This document shows, one piece after another, positions 58,502 to 64,000 of a stretch of DNA of 64,000 nt. Position 1 is the stretch's first letter. Each line of letters begins with the position of its first letter. Source of the DNA: [Pseudomonas] carboxydohydrogena (GTDB taxonomy: Bacteria; Pseudomonadota; Alphaproteobacteria; Rhizobiales; Xanthobacteraceae); the NCBI RefSeq assembly GCF_029030725.1, contig NZ_CP113162.1, forward strand, positions 558,001-622,000. The letters run 5' to 3'. Under the pieces are notes generated by a model. That model saw nothing but the letters and a program-made list of their open reading frames with translations. It was not told where the DNA came from and ran no database searches. The position numbers were made by a program, and so were the translations under genes.

Positions 58502-59311
58502 ATGCGTCCATCATCCCGTCTCGCCCGTTATCTCGGCTCGGCCGGTTTTCTGGCCATCGCCGTAGTTGGTCTTGCCGGTTGCCAGACGACGGGTGCGCCG
58601 GACATCACGGGATCGCTCGGCGGCAAGGCTAGTGCCGCTGCACCGGAGACGGATACGCGCCACGCGGCCGAAGCCTATGGCGAGAAATATCGCGCCAATC
58701 CGAAAGACCTCGATGCCGGGCTACGCTACGGACAGGCCCTGCGCGCCAACGGTCAGCATGAGCAGGCCGTGGCTGTGCTGGAGCAGGTCAATCTCGCGCA
58801 CCCCGGCAATCGCGCCGTGCTCGGTGCCTATGGCCGGGCGCTGGCGGAGAACGGCAGTTTCAAGCTGGCCTTCGATGTGTTGTCGCGCGCGCATACTCCG
58901 GCCAATCCGGACTGGCGCATCCTCTCGATCCAGGGCGCGGTGCTCGACCAGATGGGTAAGCCGGATGAAGCGCGGGGCTATTACGCGAGCGCGCTGAAGA
59001 TCAGGCCGGACGATCCTTCGGTGCTGTCGAATCTCGGGCTGTCCTACGTGCTCACCAAGGAATTGCCTCAAGCGGAGGCGACGTTGCGCCGCGCCCAGAA
59101 GCTCGCGCCAAACGATCCCCGCATCCGGCAGAACCTCGGGCTCGCGCTCGGCTTGCAGGGCCGCTTCGCGGAAGCCGAGGCCATCGTGCAGGCGGACCTG
59201 CCTCCGGATGAAGCCGCCGCCAATGTCGCCTACCTCAAGAACATGCTGAACAGCGGGCAGAACGGCAAGACGACCGTTCGTCCGCGCAACGTCGCATCGT
59301 CGCGGTCCTGA
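58502..59311 (+). CDS. tadD: TadD-like TPR lipoprotein of the pilus system
   Basis: A 269-residue lipoprotein: signal peptide with lipobox LAGC (Cys27), then tetratricopeptide repeats (RYGQALRANGQHEQAVAVLEQV, VLGAYGRALAENGSFKLAFDVL, PSVLSNLGLSYVLTKELPQAEATLRRA). TadD proteins help assemble the outer-membrane secretin in Tad pili. The ATG at 58502 is chosen; a TTG at 58487 would add five residues. It faces the tadC gene, so the Tad block is split between strands. Confidence 0.88.
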   Translation: MRPSSRLARYLGSAGFLAIAVVGLAGCQTTGAPDITGSLGGKASAAAPETDTRHAAEAYGEKYRANPKDLDAGLRYGQALRANGQHEQAVAVLEQVNLAHPGNRAVLGAYGRALAENGSFKLAFDVLSRAHTPANPDWRILSIQGAVLDQMGKPDEARGYYASALKIRPDDPSVLSNLGLSYVLTKELPQAEATLRRAQKLAPNDPRIRQNLGLALGLQGRFAEAEAIVQADLPPDEAAANVAYLKNMLNSGQNGKTTVRPRNVASSRS

Positions 59312-59372
59312 AAATTCTCGATTTTGAGTAAGCGTGCGCGGGCCCGCTTCGGCGGCGAACCGCTGTCGCGTT

Positions 59373-60350
59373 TCAGTGCATGGTGGCCACGATCCTGATG
59401 CCACTCGGTCCCAGAATGACCACGAACAGGATCGGCAGAAAGAACACGATCATCGGCACGGTGAGCTTCGGCGGCAGGGCCGCGGCCTTCTTCTCGGCCT
59501 CGTTCATGCGCATGTCGCGATTTTCCTGCGCCATGACGCGCAGGGTCTGGCCGAGCGGCGTGCCGTAGCGCTCCGACTGCATCAGGGCCATGCAGACCGA
59601 TTTCACGCCATCGAGGCCGGTGCGTTTCTGCAAGTTCTCGTAGGCGGTCTTGCGGTCTTGCAGATAGGACAGTTCGGCGGTCGTCAGCGTGAATTCCTCG
59701 GCGAGCGCCACGGACTGCGATCCGATCTCGAAGCTGACCTTACGGAAAGCCGCCTCGATCGACATGCCGGATTCGACGCAGATCAGGAGAAGGTCCAGCG
59801 CATCGGGAAAGGCGCGCTTGATCGAGAGCTGCCGCTTGCTGATCGCGTTCTTGAGAAACATCATCGGGGCCTGCATGCCGAGCCAGGCAGCGCTGATGCA
59901 GATGCCGATTTTGACCAGCGTGGTCTGATTGAGCTTCAGGATCACGAAGATGTAGAGCGCGGTCACCGCCAGAAGGATGAGCGGGGTTACCATGCGGAAA
60001 AACAGGAAGGTGATGTATGGCGCATGGCCGCGATAGCCGGCCATGACCAGTTTTTCCTTGGCCTCTTCCTGCGCGAGCCATTTGCCCAGGTTGAAGTCGT
60101 GGACGATCTTGCCGATGAACTGCTTTGGGCTTTGGCGCAGGGTGACCCTCTCGTTGCGGCTCATGCGGTCGCGTTCACGCTGGCGGATACGCTCGCGCTC
60201 GCTGGCGACCGCTTTCATTCGCCGCGCCAATCCGTCGCTGGCGAACATGGGAGAGATCAGGGCATAGGCCGTGGCGCTCGCGGCGATCGCGGCAAACACC
60301 ATCGTCAGAAACCGGACGTCCTGGACTTTATCGATCAACATGTCGAGCAT
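59373..60350 (-). CDS. tadC: Tad pilus inner-membrane protein TadC (GspF type)
   Basis: A 325-residue T2SS-F domain protein. Helix pairs flank the core (FLTMVFAAIAASATAYALI near the start; PMIVFFLPILFVVILGPSGI at the end). Core motifs: FPDALDLLLICVESGMSIEAAFRKV and LMQSERYGTPLGQTLRVMAQE. It is the platform protein paired with TadB. It starts 10 bases after tadB ends. Confidence 0.93.
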   Translation of the reverse strand: MLDMLIDKVQDVRFLTMVFAAIAASATAYALISPMFASDGLARRMKAVASERERIRQRERDRMSRNERVTLRQSPKQFIGKIVHDFNLGKWLAQEEAKEKLVMAGYRGHAPYITFLFFRMVTPLILLAVTALYIFVILKLNQTTLVKIGICISAAWLGMQAPMMFLKNAISKRQLSIKRAFPDALDLLLICVESGMSIEAAFRKVSFEIGSQSVALAEEFTLTTAELSYLQDRKTAYENLQKRTGLDGVKSVCMALMQSERYGTPLGQTLRVMAQENRDMRMNEAEKKAAALPPKLTVPMIVFFLPILFVVILGPSGIRIVATMH

Positions 60351-60360
60351 GACGTATCCA

Positions 60361-61335
60361 TCAGAAATCGAAGTTGATCATTTTTTTCATCACGAGAATG
60401 CCGGCGGTCATCCAGACGGCGCAACAAGCGAGCATGAAACGGCCTGTCGGGTGGGTCCACAGCAGCGAAATGTAATCCGGCGACATGATGTACACGGCGG
60501 TCATGACGAAAGGCGGCAGCGCGCCGATGATGGCGGCGGAGGCTTTCGCCTCCATCGACATCGCCTGAATCTTGGCTTTCATCTTCTTGCGTTCGCGCAG
60601 CACCTTGGACAGATTGCCGAGCGCCTCGGACAGATTGCCGCCGGATTTCGTCTGGATGCCGATCACGATGCCGAAAAAATTGGCTTCCGGCAGCGGCATG
60701 CGCTCGTAAAGCCGCATGCAGGCTTCGCCGAGCGGCATGCCGATGCTCTGGGTCTCGATGATGGCGCGGAATTCCGAGCGCAGCGGCTCCGGCGAGTCGG
60801 TGACGACCACCTTGAGCGAGTCGAACAGCGGAAGGCCTGCCTTGACGCCACGGACGATGACATCGACGGCATCGGGAAGCGCCTCCAGAAACTGCTTCTC
60901 GCGGCGGCGTTTCAGATAGCCCAGCACCCAGCGCGGCAGGCCCAGCCCGGCGGAGAGGGCGAGCGCGGCCGTTGCGATCAGATTTGCGCCGGTCACGAGG
61001 CAAATGAAGAACACCAGAAGGCCAAGAGCAGCCGAGCCGATGATGAATTGTTGCCTGCTCCAGCTCACGCCAGCCTGGGCCAGCCGTGTGTTGAGTGGAA
61101 TCTTCTTGGCCTGCTTGGCGCGGTCTTCAACATCCTTCAGCGTGTCCTCGACCTGCTCGCGGCGCGAACGCTGGTTGCGATCGGTACGCCGCGTCGCGGC
61201 TTCGGTGCGGGAGAACGATGCGCGGCGCTTCTCGGCCTGCCGTTCGCCGGACAGGAGGGGATACAGAAACACCCAGGCAAGACCGCCCAGCGTCACCGCG
61301 CTCATGAATGCAATCGCAAGGGTCTGAATCTTCAT
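60361..61335 (-). CDS. tadB: Tad pilus inner-membrane protein TadB (GspF type)
   Basis: A 324-residue T2SS-F protein: an N-terminal helix (TLAIAFMSAVTLGGLAWVFLYPLL), a basic cytoplasmic stretch, and the core LPDAVDVIVRGVKAGLPLFDSLKVV and GMPLGEACMRLYERMPLPEANFF. The ATG at 61335 (MKIQTLAI) is used; the longer frame upstream lies within cpaF. It starts 11 bases after cpaF. Confidence 0.93.
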   Translation of the reverse strand: MKIQTLAIAFMSAVTLGGLAWVFLYPLLSGERQAEKRRASFSRTEAATRRTDRNQRSRREQVEDTLKDVEDRAKQAKKIPLNTRLAQAGVSWSRQQFIIGSAALGLLVFFICLVTGANLIATAALALSAGLGLPRWVLGYLKRRREKQFLEALPDAVDVIVRGVKAGLPLFDSLKVVVTDSPEPLRSEFRAIIETQSIGMPLGEACMRLYERMPLPEANFFGIVIGIQTKSGGNLSEALGNLSKVLRERKKMKAKIQAMSMEAKASAAIIGALPPFVMTAVYIMSPDYISLLWTHPTGRFMLACCAVWMTAGILVMKKMINFDF

Positions 61336-61346
61336 GAGATCACCCC

Positions 61347-62813
61347 TTACCGTGTCGGATCTGGCGCTTCCGCCGCGTCGAGCGCCGCGGCGAGCCGCTT
61401 TTCCTCGCCATAGTAGCGCGCGCGATCCCAGAAGCGCGGACGCCCGATGCCGGTCGAACGATGCCGGCCGAGGATGTTGCCGTTGATGTCCTCGCCGGTG
61501 ATATCGTAGACGAAAATATCCTGTGTGATGATGGTGTCCCCTTCCATGCCCATCACCTCGGTGACGTGCGTGATGCGGCGGGAGCCGTCGCGCAGGCGCG
61601 CGGCCTGAACGATGACATCGATCGAGGCGCACATCATTTCGCGGATGGTGCGCGAGGGCAGCGAATAGCCGCCCATCGTGATCATGGATTCGCAGCGGGA
61701 AAGAGCTTCGCGCGGGTTGTTTGCGTGCAGCGTTCCCATCGAGCCGTCATGGCCGGTATTCATCGCCTGCAACAGGTCGAACGCCTCGGGTCCGCGGACT
61801 TCGCCGACGATGATGCGTTCGGGACGCATACGCAGGCAGTTCTTGACCAGATCGCGCATGGTGACCTGACCCTCGCCCTCGATGTTCGGCGGGCGGGTTT
61901 CAAGGCGCACGACATGCGGCTGCTGAAGTTGCAGTTCGGCGGCGTCTTCGCAGGTGATGATGCGTTCGTCTTCGTCGATATAGTTGGTCAGGCAGTTCAG
62001 CAGCGTGGTCTTGCCGGAGCCGGTGCCGCCGGAGATCAGCACGTTGGCGCGGCAGCGGCCGATGATCTGCAAAATCTGCGCGCCTTCCGGCGAGATCGCG
62101 CCGAAATTGACGAGCTGGTCGAGCGTCAGCTTGTCCTTCTTGAACTTGCGGATGGTGAGCGCGGGCCCGTCGATGGCGAGCGGCGGCACGATCGCGTTGA
62201 CGCGGGAACCGTCGGCAAGGCGGGCGTCGCAAATCGGGGAGGATTCGTCGACGCGGCGGCCGACCTGGCTCACGATGCGCTGGCAGATGTTGAGAAGCTG
62301 CTGGTTGTCGCGGAAGCGAATCCCGGTCTTCTGGATCTTGCCCGCGACTTCGATGAACACCGTGCCGGCGCCGTTGACCATGATGTCGGCGATGTCATCA
62401 CGGGCGAGCAACGGTTCCAGCGGGCCGTAGCCCAGCACGTCGTTGCAGATGTCGTCGAGCAGTTCCTCCTGCTCGGCGATCGACATCACGATGTTCTTGA
62501 TCGCGATGATCTCGTTGACGATGTCGCGGATCTCCTCGCGCGCCGACTCGGCATCGAGCTTGGCGAGCTGGGCAAGGTCGATCGCTTCGATCAGCGCGCC
62601 GAAGATTGTCGCCTTGACCTGATAGTAGGTTTCCGAGCGGCGTGAGTCACTGACGGGCGGCGGAGTCGTCCGCGCGGGGGCCAGCGGCGGCGCCGCGGCT
62701 TTCGGCACGTCGATGACCGGTGCGCGCGGAGCCGCTGCCTGGGGCTCCGCCGGTTTTACGGCGGTGCTTCCGGGCCCGAAGTTCGTGTCTCCTCCGCTAC
62801 GCTTGCCAAACAC
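61347..62813 (-). CDS. cpaF: Tad pilus ATPase CpaF/TadA
   Basis: A 488-residue secretion ATPase. A Pro/Ala-rich N-terminus (about 10-55) precedes the VirB11-type domain. Walker A SGGTGSGKTT is at 261-270, the Asp box is IITCEDAAELQLQQPHVV, Walker B is RIIVGEVRG, and the His box contains GHDGSMGTLHAN. It powers pilin assembly through TadB and TadC. Confidence 0.96.
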   Translation of the reverse strand: MFGKRSGGDTNFGPGSTAVKPAEPQAAAPRAPVIDVPKAAAPPLAPARTTPPPVSDSRRSETYYQVKATIFGALIEAIDLAQLAKLDAESAREEIRDIVNEIIAIKNIVMSIAEQEELLDDICNDVLGYGPLEPLLARDDIADIMVNGAGTVFIEVAGKIQKTGIRFRDNQQLLNICQRIVSQVGRRVDESSPICDARLADGSRVNAIVPPLAIDGPALTIRKFKKDKLTLDQLVNFGAISPEGAQILQIIGRCRANVLISGGTGSGKTTLLNCLTNYIDEDERIITCEDAAELQLQQPHVVRLETRPPNIEGEGQVTMRDLVKNCLRMRPERIIVGEVRGPEAFDLLQAMNTGHDGSMGTLHANNPREALSRCESMITMGGYSLPSRTIREMMCASIDVIVQAARLRDGSRRITHVTEVMGMEGDTIITQDIFVYDITGEDINGNILGRHRSTGIGRPRFWDRARYYGEEKRLAAALDAAEAPDPTR

Positions 62814-62831
62814 GCTCTACCTCAAACCGGA

Positions 62832-64000
62832 TTATTTCCGGCGTAACTTTCCGAGAAGGGGGGCTAAGAATGAATTACCTGACTTCTTGGAGTCGCCGCG
62901 GCCGGTGAGGCGCTGCGCGATTTGCAAGAACATCTCGGCGGTCCGGTGATTGGCCGAGATTTCCGCGATCATCTGGCCGTTGTTGGCGGCAGACCCGAAA
63001 ATCTGCGGTTCGAACGGAATCGAAACGATCGGATCGTTCTCGATCGCCTTGGCGAATTCTCCGGCCTTGATCTCGGGACGCTTCGGAATCCCGACCTGAT
63101 TAAGGCAATAGATCGGCGCGCGGTCGTTCGGGCGGGCGGCCTTCAGCGTGTCGAACATGTTCTTGGTGTTGCGCAGATTGGCAAGGTCCGGCGCAGCCAC
63201 GATCAGGATGTCGTCGGCTCCGACGAGCGCGCGTCTGGTCCAGCCGGACCACTGATGCGGAACGTCGAGGACGATGCAGGGCATGGTGGTGCGCAGCGTG
63301 TCGAAGATCGCGTCAAACGCATCGTTGCCGAAATCATAGACCCGGTCGAGCGTGGCGGGCGCCGCGAGCAGGTTGAGGTGGTCCGTGCACTTCGACAGCA
63401 GGCGGTCGAGAAAGGCGGTATCGACGCGATCCGGCGAGAACACGGCATCGGCGATGCCCTGCGGCGGGTCTTGATTGTAGTCGAGCCCGGCCGTGCCGAA
63501 GGCGAGGTCGAGGTCCGCCACCACAGCATCCAGCGCGAGGTCGCGGGCGATCGCCCAGGCGACATTGTGCGCGATGGTGGAGGCGCCGACGCCGCCCTTG
63601 GCGCCGACGACGGCGATGATGCGGCCGACGGCCTTGGCTTCCGGGGTCGTGAACAGGTTGCAGACCGAGCGTACGATATCGAGCGGGCCGACAGGCGAGA
63701 TCACGTAATCGCTGACGCCGCGCCGCACGAGTTCGCGGTAGAGTGTGACGTCGTTGATGCGGCCGATGACGACGACGCGGGTGCCGGCATCGCAAACCGC
63801 TGCGAGTTGGTCGAGGCCGGACAGGATTCCCGTCTCGCTCTCGGTTTCGAGAAGAATGACGTTGGGCGTCGGCGCCGTGCGATAGGCCTCGATCGCGGCG
63901 GCCATGCCGCCCATCTGGATCTTCAGGTGAGCCTTGGCCAGCCGCCGGTCCTCGCAGGCTGCCTGGACGGCGGCCGCGGTCTCGACGGTTTCGCAGAACG
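62832..64000 (-). CDS. cpaE: Tad pilus localisation protein CpaE (5' end outside window)
   Basis: The frame is open to the window edge; residues before the first internal Met read CETVETAAAVQAACEDRR, and the last visible 389 codons are present. An N-terminal receiver-like domain (VVVIGRINDVTLYRELVRRGVSDYVISP) is followed by a ParA/MinD ATPase. Its Walker A is the atypical GAKGGVGAST, with Ala-Ser in place of Lys-Thr, as usual in CpaE. CpaE positions the pilus machine at the pole. It ends 18 bases before the cpaF start. Confidence 0.95.
   Translation of the reverse strand, partial: FCETVETAAAVQAACEDRRLAKAHLKIQMGGMAAAIEAYRTAPTPNVILLETESETGILSGLDQLAAVCDAGTRVVVIGRINDVTLYRELVRRGVSDYVISPVGPLDIVRSVCNLFTTPEAKAVGRIIAVVGAKGGVGASTIAHNVAWAIARDLALDAVVADLDLAFGTAGLDYNQDPPQGIADAVFSPDRVDTAFLDRLLSKCTDHLNLLAAPATLDRVYDFGNDAFDAIFDTLRTTMPCIVLDVPHQWSGWTRRALVGADDILIVAAPDLANLRNTKNMFDTLKAARPNDRAPIYCLNQVGIPKRPEIKAGEFAKAIENDPIVSIPFEPQIFGSAANNGQMIAEISANHRTAEMFLQIAQRLTGRGDSKKSGNSFLAPLLGKLRRK

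Overview
The window is 64 kb of GC-rich chromosome from an alphaproteobacterium, most likely of the Bradyrhizobium/Afipia/Rhodopseudomonas group. This rests on established gene orders (rpmH-rnpA-yidC-engB-argB-dapD-dapE and ffs-dnaX-ybaB-recR), a CycM-type membrane cytochrome c, a Cpa/Tad pilus cluster, and intergenic palindromes of types I recall from that group. The genus is inference. Almost all of the sequence is core chromosome. I see no transposase, integrase, phage gene or CRISPR array.

Layout. 1-8.1 kb: the 3' end of an HrpB helicase gene, a retropepsin-like protease, a DUF938 methyltransferase, phosphomannomutase/phosphoglucomutase, a yeiH exporter with its LysR regulator, an Lrp regulator, a PfkB sugar kinase and a HIT protein. 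8.3-11.3 kb: SRP RNA, dnaX, ybaB, recR. 11.3-16.2 kb: ampG, rmuC, then def-fmt-truA. 16.2-24.2 kb: one long minus-strand run, read rpmH, rnpA, yidC, engB, DUF423, argB, a pyrimidine 5'-nucleotidase, dapD, dapE and an MTA/SAH-nucleosidase-like gene. It joins ribosome and membrane biogenesis with arginine and lysine/peptidoglycan precursor synthesis.

24.5-31 kb is the most irregular part: a sensor kinase, tRNA-Arg(ACG), a two-component pair of visibly lower GC, a sensor gene cut off just after its second membrane helix, and a branched-chain-amino-acid-type binding protein. The cut sensor and binding protein look like the remains of a binding-protein/sensor system whose kinase half was lost when the present pair arrived. 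31-34.5 kb: a LemA lipoprotein, two TPM-domain proteins and two proteins of unknown function. 34.5-39.4 kb: glycerate kinase, a thiolase, glycerol kinase and a His/Met-rich secreted protein. 39.6-44.5 kb: metF-metH. 44.8-48.3 kb: a luciferase-like oxidoreductase, pheA, kdsB and cytochrome cycM. 48.4-56.1 kb: a tightly coupled peptide ABC transporter operon with two binding proteins (yejA-yejA-yejB-yejE-yejF). 56.1-58.3 kb: an M17 aminopeptidase overlapping an NlpC/P60 hydrolase. 58.5-64 kb: a Tad pilus block (tadD facing cpaE-cpaF-tadB-tadC; cpaE runs off the end).

Several operators, terminators and dispersed palindromes can be read directly. I found no clearly novel multi-gene system. The best leads are the remodelled sensor locus near tRNA-Arg, the hairpin-rich leader at 44.5-44.8 kb, the LemA/TPM/TPM set, and a palindrome that has become the end of the glycerol kinase coding sequence.
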